This document shows positions 56,301-64,000 of a stretch of 64,000 nucleotides of DNA, in pieces. Origin of the DNA: Mesorhabditis belari (taxonomy: Eukaryota; Nematoda; Chromadorea; Rhabditida; Rhabditidae). Every line of letters starts with the position of its first letter. Within the stretch, counting starts at the first letter, position 1. Both the position numbers and the translations under genes were made by a program. The stretch is from positions 1,154,341 through 1,218,340 of the forward strand of contig CAUEEP010000908.1 in assembly GCA_958450365.1 (NCBI GenBank), in the 5' to 3' direction. The notes under the pieces are model-generated. The model saw nothing but the letters and a program-made list of their open reading frames with translations. It made no database searches and was not told the DNA's origin.

Positions 56301-56604
56301 AAAATAGCTGAAATTCAGCGCTATTTTTTTGATACCAAAGAAGCATTTTTGAAAGTAAGGACACTTTGAAAAAAAATGAAATACTGGAAAACTTTGAGAC
56401 TACGCAAATTTCTGTGCACAGCGCAACCCTATTCTCCAATAATGGAAAGATTACGGTAATTGTCAAGCGATTTTCAGTTATCGAATCTTTTCCTACGAGA
56501 TCAATGGTGCATGGCATCATTTGAGTGAATATTCATTCATTCACGAGTCATGTATCGAACAATACGAAGCGACTCCGTTGGATTATTACTGGCATTTGGT
56601 CTGA
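53344..56604 (+). CDS. METTL24-like methyltransferase (Methyltransf_22 type), 291 aa
   Basis: Ten exons splice in phase to 876 nt: 53344-53422, 53586-53710, 53912-54004, 54043-54121, 54314-54417, 54491-54559, 55667-55745, 55847-55899, 56034-56101 and 56478-56604 (TGA). Residues 5-22 (REIYVLVAISIVLFLQIL) form a signal anchor. The family order is kept: VRIGNVDDGGKWVCNPM, GCAIMSLGVAGDPSFEKEM, CSVQSYDK, IRSIQGEMKRLNIDRIEIL, KIDIEGSEF, ILIEIHGKPKKV, then SEYSFIHESC near the end. The Methyltransf_22 motifs are (D)GGKWVC, a SxGxxxDxSFE and LKIDIEG. Likely a Golgi/ER type II protein; substrate unknown. The 1.1 kb intron after exon 6 holds two DNA elements, identically placed in the left-arm copy. Confidence 0.85.
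54632..54879. mobile_element. palindromic element, TIR ACACATTCGCGACAA, right arm
   Basis: Mate of 26,756-27,005. acacattcgcgacaatg and gtcgcgaatgtgt flank about 245 bp within the methyltransferase intron. Confidence 0.6.
54883..55624. mobile_element. pogo-like MITE, right arm
   Basis: Mate of 26,065-26,750, about 55 bp longer. Ends caatcgaaccctgttaatga and ctaacgagatttgactg next to TA. Internal indels distinguish the two arms (for example about 55,125-55,215 is expanded here). Confidence 0.7.
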
Positions 56605-57402
56605 TTGGAAACCCAAAAGGAATCATTATGAGCAGTTTTTGTTTTTGTTTTTGTTTTTTGTTTTGTTTGTTTTTCTGTAGATTAGGACAATTTACTTGAA
56701 TGTGAACGATAAAAAAATAGAAAAATAGAAGTTCTATATGATTTTCTCGATTGAATCTTTCTCAATGTTAAAACAAAGCTCTTCTCGGTGGTAAAAGATG
56801 AATTTTGAAAAGAATTGAAAAGAAAGGAATCATTATAAGCAGTTTTTTTTAAATTTCTGTAGACTAGTATAATTTATTTGAATGTGAACGAAAAAAAAAT
56901 AGAACGCTATATGATTTTCTCGGTCAAACCTTCTCAATGTGAAAACAAAGATCTTCTCGGTGGTAAAAGATGAATTTTGAAAAGAACACACACATTTGGA
57001 TCTCATCGTTTGGATTTGGATATTTATTTTGTTTCTTTTCCGAGAAAGTCGTTTAAGATAACGGCCAATGTGTGATGATTTTTATTAAACATAAAATTAA
57101 ATTTATGGGCTTTATAAGTTTTTTTTATGAAAAAGTGTTGCTTGGCCAGATTATAGATGATTATAGATAGGTCAAAAATAGATTTTATTATAGATAGATT
57201 TAAAATAGATTTAAAAGTAGATTCTATTTTTTGATTCGATTTTAACCGATCAAAACTTTACTATCGTTTTTGGTGCACAAGCCCAGTCATCGGGCTTTGG
57301 TTGACGGCATGTTTGTCCATCCGGGTAATAGCCGTACTTTATCGTTCTATTCAACTGAACGAGTTCAATGTTTATTTAATATTTTGTGTCTTGGACATCT
57401 AC
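56605..57402. other. shared arm DNA downstream of methyltransferase, no gene
   Basis: Mirror of about 24,320-25,092. It contains the two-copy tandem repeat and AT-rich blocks with atagataggtcaaaaatag. Private differences include a gttttt run at 56,636-56,675. No exon seen. Confidence 0.6.
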
Positions 57403-57790
57403 AGTCATGCGCAAAAGTATTGGCCCCTCCCATTGTTCAAATTTAAAACGCAAAAAAGTTCACTTTGTTAAATGATTCAAGAAAACTTTCAATGGTTGTT
57501 ATACAGTATTTTAGTTCTAGTTTTCAAAAAAGGTAACAACAATTTATTTCCGAGCAACAATATAAAAAAGCATGCAAGGAGAAAATGACGCAAAAAATGT
57601 GTGCAAAAATATTGGCCCTGAAGTGAAAACTGAAATATTTAATATTTTGTCGGGCCTCCCTTGGCTGAAATCACTGCTTGAATCCTTTTTGGCATGCTAT
57701 CGACCCAATCGTTCAAGATTTGTGAAGAAATTTCATTTCGATTTCATCCCAAGCTTTCTGAAGGGATTTCTTAAGTGAATCGAGCCTAAG
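57403..57790. mobile_element. Tc1-like fragment, left piece
   Basis: Starts cagtcatgcgcaaaagtatt after a TA, the kind of terminus seen in Tc1-like elements. The roughly 68-codon frame at 57,572-57,778 is part of it and not a gene. The element is broken on the right by the minisatellite. Confidence 0.5.
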
Positions 57791-57819
57791 CTTTCATTTT
57801 GAGATGTTTTTTCACTATC

Positions 57820-58156
57820 CGACCCATTCCACCTCATCCGACCCATTCCACCTCATCCGACCCATTCCACCTCATCCGACCCATTCCACCTCATCCGACC
57901 CATTCCACCTCATCCGACCCATTCCACCTCATCCGACCCATTCCACCTCATCCGACCCATTCCACCTCATCCGACCCATTCCACCTCATCCGACCCATTC
58001 CACCTCATCCGACCCATTCCACCTCATCCGACCCATTCCACCTCATCCGACCCATTCCACCTCATCCGACCTATTCCACCTCATCCGACCCATTCCACCT
58101 CATCCGACCCATTCCACCTCATCCGACCCATTCCACCTCATCCGACCCATTCCACC
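57820..58156. repeat. 19-bp minisatellite, about 18 copies
   Basis: Unit CGACCCATTCCACCTCATC repeated head to tail with almost no variation (one c-to-t change at about 58,072). Because 19 is not a multiple of 3, each frame cycles through a 19-residue peptide, creating the spurious 139- and 169-codon ORFs. It sits inside Tc1-like DNA on the right arm only. Confidence 0.95.
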
Positions 58157-58577
58157 AAATCCCTTGCTATTTTCCTCTGAGAACGGGTGTTCTTGTATCA
58201 GAAGCGGTCACGCACTCTCTTGATGTTACTCGGCGTCGTTATTGTAATCTTTCTTTCACGTCCCGCTCGATCAGAATTTGTGCTTTGAAACGATTGACTG
58301 TATCGTAAAGAATTGATTTTGGAGTCATTAATTGTCGAGAAATATCAAGTGGAGCGATTTCCTTTTGATGCAGGTTGATGATCGACTCTCTATGTATCGA
58401 TTTCTGGATCATTCTAAAATTTTGCTTATTAGTACATATAAAACATACGGAAAACAATCAACAACCATGGAATCAATAGAAAAATATAAAACGATTACAA
58501 ATAATTTGTTACGCAGGCAAAAAACTACTGCCGAAGATCATGCACCCTATTCCGGGTAATCTTGGGACACCCTGTAT
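58157..58577 (-). mobile_element. Tc1-like fragment, HTH region plus terminus
   Basis: The minus strand encodes MIQKSIHRESIINLHQKEIA and ISRQLMTPKSILYDTVNRFK, the first helix-turn-helix of a Tc1-like transposase. The plus-strand end gggacaccctgta (58,563-58,577) is a typical Tc1/mariner terminus (tacagggtgtccc). No catalytic domain. Confidence 0.65.
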
Positions 58578-58756
58578 ATAAACCCTTCTGTGATTTAACA
58601 AATATTTTGCCTGAACCAAGGGATAGAAATACATCTCATCCCGAACTGCCACGAAAAAAAGATGGTAAGATAAGAGAAAAGAGAGCAATGACGAAAGCGG
58701 AGCCGCTTGCACAAGAAAATTCTTATTGATTCATTTGCCGCCACTTTCCAAAAACA

Positions 58757-59848
58757 ATGGACCACTTTAGCATTAACTTATTACCCCTAATTCTTCAAGA
58801 TTCCCTTTACGAACATGTAAATATTCTCGATTCATTGAAATTCATGAAAGTTTCTCAAAAGTCTCGTCAAAGGATTTTAATGGAAGGACCGTTTGGGAAA
58901 AATATTGGCAGTATGACGATTAAAGGAATTTTTGAAAGAAATCAAACGGGCAACCTGTTTATTCCAGACTTGAGTATTCTCATTGAGCCACGTAATTCTC
59001 TCGATTACAAAGAAAAAATAAATTTCATCACGAAAAATTCCCGTCTTCTGCAATTCTGCTGGGGCAGGCTTCGAATCAAACCAAAAAACTGGCAGCTATT
59101 TGAAAAGATTCGTTTTTGTAAATGTTTGAAGCTTGATTTTTTTGAGAAAACCAACGTTGAGAAAAGTGGGCGACAATGTCGACTCAACTTTTTGCCAAAC
59201 ATTAAAATTCTGAGGAATTTTTCTATCTCAATCAACAAACTATCGACTTTTTGCGTGATTATGGCGAATTTCCGATCGACGGTTTGTCAAAAATTCTCAA
59301 TAAATGCAAGGAGCATTGATTTTTTTGGTGAATCGGCTCAAATGGAGGGAGAAGAGGTGTTTTCACGAATTATTTCAAAGCCACAGATCCGTGATTGTCC
59401 AATTTTCGCCTGTACACCGGTGGAAACATTTTGGAGATCGATGTCAACAATCAAACCTAAAATTTTGTTAACAAAAAGGGTAACTTGGATATATTTCGAA
59501 GAGTCTCTAAATTTCGTGCTAGAGAATCGAATTGACAAAGATGATAAGACGATAGTCGGCGTTGTTGGTGGAAATCAACAAAGTGGAAAGGACTCCGAAT
59601 TAGTAGATCTGATAAAGGAAAAACTCTTGAGAAGGTATTCCCTTATCGAAGTGAAAGCTCGAACGTTGAAGGGAAGAAAACTATTCAAACAGCTGAATGC
59701 TCGAATGCCGGAGAAAAATATTGAAGTTCTATCTGACGACTTCCCCGGAGATCACCTTCAGAAAAGACTCCTTTTCAAAAACGATCACTTTCTCTACATG
59801 ATAGCTTTCTTTTCAAGTCATACTTTACTTTTGTGGCAGCTCCTTTAA
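58757..59848 (+). CDS. F-box-like protein, single exon (363 aa)
   Basis: An intronless frame from ATG 58,757 to TAA. Residues 8-38 (LLPLILQDSLYEHVNILDSL ... FMKVSQKSR) fit an F-box: Leu-Pro start, I/L-x-x-x-L spacing and the V-S-Q/K-R end. The rest has alternating hydrophobic segments typical of nematode F-box proteins with FTH-like domains (VTWIYFEESLNFVLE near residue 243), but no domain can be assigned with certainty. F-box proteins recruit substrates to SCF ubiquitin ligases; large nematode families evolve quickly. Only the right arm has it, next to Tc1 debris. It could be a recent insertion, or an ancestral gene deleted from the left arm. Confidence 0.6.
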   Translation: MDHFSINLLPLILQDSLYEHVNILDSLKFMKVSQKSRQRILMEGPFGKNIGSMTIKGIFERNQTGNLFIPDLSILIEPRNSLDYKEKINFITKNSRLLQFCWGRLRIKPKNWQLFEKIRFCKCLKLDFFEKTNVEKSGRQCRLNFLPNIKILRNFSISINKLSTFCVIMANFRSTVCQKFSINARSIDFFGESAQMEGEEVFSRIISKPQIRDCPIFACTPVETFWRSMSTIKPKILLTKRVTWIYFEESLNFVLENRIDKDDKTIVGVVGGNQQSGKDSELVDLIKEKLLRRYSLIEVKARTLKGRKLFKQLNARMPEKNIEVLSDDFPGDHLQKRLLFKNDHFLYMIAFFSSHTLLLWQLL

Positions 59849-61141
59849 AATATTGTTGAAGTAAATAATAAAAGTTTAAAGTGACATGTGAATTTATAAA
59901 GATATCCATGCTCTTTTTTTGAGTTCTTTTGATGTCTCAAGTCAGGCCCGTAGACAGGATTTTGGTGTTTTTGGGAGAATCGCTAGAGCTTCGTCCAGAA
60001 GCGACGAATCAATTTACACCCAAAGCTGAAAATTTAACAAAATCTTCAGGCTACATCATGGCTACAATGAAATTTTTCTAAAATGAAATTTTGCATTTTT
60101 GTGAGAAAATTTGGGGGGTTGAGGTTTTAGACCTTTAGCCGTTATCCAGGAAATTTCTAACCACCGCCAATCGATTCTCCGTGTTGGTTTACATAGGACA
60201 AGTGAGTTACAAATCTGATTTAATGCTTGTGGAGCAGGCTAGAGGGGGGTTCAAAGTCAGGTTGTCACGACTATTTTGCGCCTCTGCCCAACTTTGAGCC
60301 CCTCTAAGCTCTGAGAGCGAATGAATGACATTCATGGAGATAAATATCCAAAACTCGTTAAACATCACAGATCGCAAAAATAGAAACAACACAGTAATTT
60401 TATGTTTAGTTGTGCAAAAATCTGGTCATGCGATCTTCAAAAGATCAAGTACATTCAATAATGAGTAGTTATGTTGGAAAGCAATTTGGAAGTTATGGCT
60501 TTTCGGGTTGGTTCCGTCTAGGACAGGAAAAACGTTTCCATTTTTGTCCACAATAATGTCTCTCGTTGAAACAATTAAGATTTATTCGGAAGCCTTTATT
60601 GTTTTGTTATGGATCGTCTTTCTATTGGGTTTGTTGGTTTTTTCTTAAAGTAATCCCCCCTAACAACACCGTTCAAATAGAAGTTCAACACTTGACCAAA
60701 TTCATAAATTAAATACAACAATGAGCTTTTCCTTAAACCCTTGCCTTTCTGACTCAATTTGGCCATAGACTCCCATAAAAAGGAATATTTCCAAGCGATT
60801 TCCCGACTCCGGAATCCCCGGGTACAAATTTACAGCTCAATATCTTCTTTTTTGTAACATTTACAATGCAAAAGAAAAATCCCTGTCTAAATGACTGACG
60901 AGGTGTTCTTTGTACGGCTGCGTAAGCGCTCTCCATCTGACAAATCGCCTTGGTGCATAAAGTGCTTTGAAAATGTCATCAAAAATTATATTACTACAAC
61001 CACCGCTGACAATTTGGTTCTAGTGAAAATCAGTCCTAATTCAGACTTCTCCATTAAAGTAATATGGGTGTTTGCTGTGGATCAGTAATATAAATAGTAT
61101 CAATGTTTCTTTCTTGAAATGAGCAAATAACATTTAAACAG
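59849..61141. other. intergenic, partly shared with left arm
   Basis: 59,849-60,349 is private to the right arm. 60,350-60,530 matches 23,590-23,775. A 30-codon frame at 60,556-60,648 (+) begins MSLVETIKIYSEAFIVLLWI and ends after a single hydrophobic helix; it is private and unproven. A SINE-like block with cccgggtacaaatttacagc lies at about 60,818-60,850. Confidence 0.4.
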
Positions 61142-62729
61142 GACTCAACGGTTTGCTGACATTCATCGCGGATTTGAACTGGTCAATCTACGACCTCTTG
61201 CTGGAATGGAAGATCATCTCCGATAGCTCACCGCCCGACTTTGATCTTGAATTTCTTTTCGAACTCATTTCTGTCATCGAAAGTGTTACAAAATGGGTAT
61301 TTTCTGAAACGAAAAATATATCAAAACCTCCATTCAGATCATTTTTGCCTCGGTTTTCCCGACTACAGTAGCGACTTGTTTCGCGGCGACGAACAAGCGG
61401 TTAACATGGCCAATTCGGTTTGTTACATGTATTCTTAACTTGAACTAACCCCAAACTCAAAGCTAAAGTTGCTCTTTAGTCTATCCGCTGCTGCTGAAAA
61501 CATCTGCAAGCTGTTGTTCGCCGTCGACTATTGTTGGCAACAGTTCTGCAATCTCGAAGCGCCATTGTTCAAGTGAGAGCCTTGCCTTTGTAAAGTTTAC
61601 CAAAGTAGCTTCAGTCATGTTCCAACAACAGTATAGCTTTTGATTAGATAAACTCTAATTATAATTCTAAGGTGCCCTCCCGAAATCGCCACCGGTTTCT
61701 TCTATCCACTTTATTCATTAATTCATGGATACTCATTGATGAATGTGGCTAAGTATCATCAAATGATCATTTCATTCAGGTTTTGTTCAAATTCTTTTCA
61801 CTACTTTGAGTTTAGTCGTTTCTTTGCGATAGCCTTTGATGGACTTCACTTCCGGAAAACTCTGAAATGGCCTATCGCTCAACTCTTGCTTCCCTACTTC
61901 TTGGAGCTAGGGCTTATCAAATTGGATACTCTATTCAAATGTGAAAATATCGGCTGTACAATCGGCCAAAAGTCTATCAGCAATTTGCCCTATTTTTTCG
62001 CATGTGGATTGGATTTTGTGACTAGGAAGAGAATGGTACAGGTAAGAAGGGTGAAAAGAACAAAGTGAGGCATTAGGTATTATACCGTAAATCAAAACTC
62101 ACATAGTGATGAGTCATAAGCCGAGTCGTTCAAGCTTGGGTTCAACTATTTAGCTTGATAGATAAACCGATAGCCTGAATACAGTTTATCCATAAACAAG
62201 CCACGTTCGTATTCTTGTAATCATCGGTAATAGCAAGAACCAGTGTACCAAACTCTCTAACACAAATATTTAGTTAAACAAAACGGGAAAGGTCACTCGC
62301 GCCGAAGTGATGCTTATGATTCAGGTAAGTAAAAGATGGGCAAGAGAATAGGCTTGATAGACTAAATAATAATGGACTAGATCGTGATGGACTCATTAGT
62401 GATAGACTAAATAGCAAGATCGAATGCTTACAATTAGTTCTTGTTAACTCTTGATTTTACAAAAGTTCAAAGATGCATAAACAGCACATTAACAGCATAG
62501 GTTCATTATAAACTTCAGGTTGATCACTTTTAGATGTTATCAAACAGTGGAATGCTCCTTTTGAATACAATCGGCTTCACATTTGTCAAATTTCTCACTC
62601 AACTTTTCTTTGGCCCACTTACGGGAGTTTTTCTCTTAGCATTCGAGGAATTTATTCAATATCTGTGCTTTTCTTTACTGTCCAGGTATTTGCAACTGCT
62701 AATTTGTTATTAGAAAAACTCGGAAATGA
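61142..62729 (+). CDS. serpentine chemoreceptor-like GPCR, right-arm copy (5' exon missing)
   Basis: Eight exons in phase: 61142-61296, 61338-61417, 61480-61572, 61672-61779, 61816-62041, 62274-62324, 62534-62685 and 62714-62729 (TGA), about 293 codons. After a roughly 45-residue N-terminal segment (TFIADLNWSIYDLLLEW), TM1 reads WIIFASVFPTTVATCFAA and then basic NKRLTW. TM2 contains NICKLLFAVDYCW. The 36-nt intron at 61,780-61,815 restores IISF-SRFFAIAFDGLHFRK, the DRY-equivalent. ECL2 has paired Cys (CENIGC). The loop NKTGKVTRAEVMLMIQ and TM6 (MLLLNTIGFTFVKFL) and TM7 (GPLTGVFLLAFEEFIQYL) follow, with a short basic tail RKTRK. The start exon is not visible. The class within the serpentine superfamily is unresolved. 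Confidence 0.65.
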
Positions 62730-63000
62730 AAAGAAAATGTATTTCCCCTTTAGTGTAATTGCCATGTTCTGTTTTCGGAAGCAACGCTGACTGTACTCTG
62801 CGGCAAATAAAACTCACAAAATACGATTCTTTTTGAAAATAAATTGCAAAAGTCGCAAATAACCTTATAGGTACAGTAAAAAGATAAGAAAGTATTTTGG
62901 AAAAATTGCAAAACAATCTTTCATTGACTGAACACCTGTTGGCCAATTTTGACATTTTCTCTGCAAAATTTTCTGTACTCGATCAAATTGGAGCTCTTTA

Positions 63001-63250
63001 TTGAAGACATAAAATAAATAAAGGAATTGTTAGAGCTTTGATCGCTTCTCTTTGAAAAACACGACATAAGATAATCTAGATTGAATTCTAATCGGAAACT
63101 TTTGAAAACACTTGCGAAACAGTCATCGTGCAGATTTGCCAGAGCATCGTGTTTACAATAAAACCCGCAATTAGATCAAGATAGAAATCCTTTGAAATGA
63201 AGACGGATACATTGGGAAGAATGCCGTTGACTAGATTGACAAGCATCTGA
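63001..63250 (-). pseudogene. truncated copy of the last two exons of the 17,400-21,079 receptor
   Basis: The minus strand repeats the TM6-TM7 exon (ending with a codon for SK-like DFYLDLIAGF and WQICTMTV) and the final exon through the same TAA, with few changes. The rest of the receptor does not follow; homology stops at 63,409, within what would be the preceding intron. It is a by-product of the inverted duplication and cannot be a functional receptor. Confidence 0.75.
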
Positions 63251-64000
63251 AAATCCTAATCTACTATATACAAAAAAAGTAAATTCCGTCCGTCCGTCTG
63301 TCACGCCTACGCCACAATACAAATTACGTTAACGTAAAATTACAACGAAGTGAGCTAGAAAGCTGAAAATTTGTACTCGGGGGTTTTCGGGGGCGAGGAA
63401 TCCGAATCGGGCAAATATGTCGGGAGCTTTTCTAAATTTGATTCAAAAAGAGTTTTACTTTCAAAGACCGTTTACGGTTAAAGCAGCATGCAGGTTAGTT
63501 CAAAATACAGTCGAATCTCGTTAGTGAACAGCTCGATAAACTAACATCGATAGTAACTGGATTGTTTAGAATCCTTCTGAATTGATTTAGTACGAATCAA
63601 ACCTCGATAGTGAACGGTTTTTTAGGATCCCTTCCATGGTTCACTAACGAAGTTCGACTGTATTTACTATCCGTAGAGCTTTTCTCGGCTCTTGGGCAAT
63701 TTTCGGAACTTTTGGAACCGTTTTCAATGGAATCCATTCATTCTTGCTTTTTGCATTACAGATTATAGATTTTTAAAAATCATCGTCAAATAAGGTCATA
63801 AAAGGATCATAAAACTCTCAATTCAAAAGATATCGAAAAGCTAAATGATTCATTTTCATAACCTTTGAAAAGGTTATATAAAAATAGTTGTGGTCCATAC
63901 ATTTGGATGTGATCTATGGACCAAGTAAACACTGAACGGCGAAGACTTTTTTGACGACTGTAATTAATAAACCCTAGTTTGTAATGATCGTGAGAAAAAT
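63251..64000. other. right flank, repeats only
   Basis: 63,251-63,409 is the outer end of the right arm with a SINE-tail-like tract (gtccgtccgtctgtcacg, revcomp of the left-arm edge). A short pogo-like MITE lies at 63,507-63,661 (cagtcgaatctcgttagtga ... gttcgactg). From about 63,885 to the end is an inverted copy of the terminus of the 52,130 element. No gene seen. Confidence 0.6.

Larger units (their letters stand above)
49180..63409. repeat. right arm of large inverted duplication
   Basis: Reverse-complement match to 20,667-33,847. Shared blocks: 49,180-50,050, 52,676-57,403, 60,350-60,530 and 60,960-63,409 (approximate). Right-only blocks are 50,060-52,675 (mariner and an orphan exon) and 57,403-60,350 (Tc1 pieces, minisatellite, F-box gene). 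The outer edge coincides with a SINE-tail-like sequence (gtccgtccgtctgtcac) next to gtactcgggggttttcggg, which is also present at the left arm's outer edge. Confidence 0.9.

Noticed and set aside
57799..58308. 169- and 139-codon ORFs rich in Pro/His/Ser
   Set aside because: They are the three-frame translation of the 19-bp minisatellite, with no start context or family.
60556..60648. First exon of the right-arm receptor, or a one-helix micropeptide
   Set aside because: The only usable donor is in the wrong phase for the next receptor exon and the left arm lacks the segment; left as an unproven small ORF.

Overview
This window looks like nuclear DNA of a rhabditid-type nematode. It is AT-rich, introns are very short (about 36-60 bp) and end in TTTCAG-like acceptors, and the genes belong to nematode families: a DUF268 protein, serpentine chemoreceptors, a CAP/SCP-like secreted protein, a small thrombospondin type 1 protein, a P-glycoprotein and a GT11 fucosyltransferase-like gene. 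Tc1/mariner elements, MITEs and tRNA-headed SINEs are frequent. There is nothing bacterial, no CRISPR array and no rRNA. Gene models were built by hand-splicing and checking intron phase; coordinates are good to a few bases where stated and approximate elsewhere.

Layout. (1) 1-7,000: 3'-truncated CAP-domain gene (-), a serpentine receptor (-) with a palindromic MITE in an intron, a possible receptor N-terminal exon (-) and a two-repeat TSP1 secreted protein (+). (2) 7,018-14,400: a complete full-length ABCB transporter (P-glycoprotein, -), then about 3 kb of gene-free upstream DNA. (3) 17,400-21,079: a complete serpentine receptor (+) with a 1.1 kb foldback element in an intron. (4) 20,667-33,847 and 49,180-63,409: two arms of a very large imperfect inverted duplication. 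Both arms carry a METTL24-like methyltransferase gene (left -, right +), a second serpentine receptor and an uncharacterised 3' fragment. Each arm also has private segments: a third receptor in the left arm only, and an F-box-like gene, a mariner copy and a 19-bp minisatellite in the right arm only. (5) 33,850-49,180: the unique spacer, with a GT11-like gene (-), an acidic Lys/Glu-rich protein (-) and an 11-exon DUF268 gene (-). The DUF268 reading frame survives although its introns hold Tc3-like, Tc1-like, mariner and tRNA-derived elements.

The genes do not form an operon or pathway. The common theme is local duplication of chemoreceptor and methyltransferase genes in transposon-dense DNA. 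The strongest structural signals are the inverted duplication, a roughly 90-bp module found at both inner junctions and in a 0.4 kb direct repeat, and SINE-like elements that join different tRNA-like heads to one RTE-like tail.
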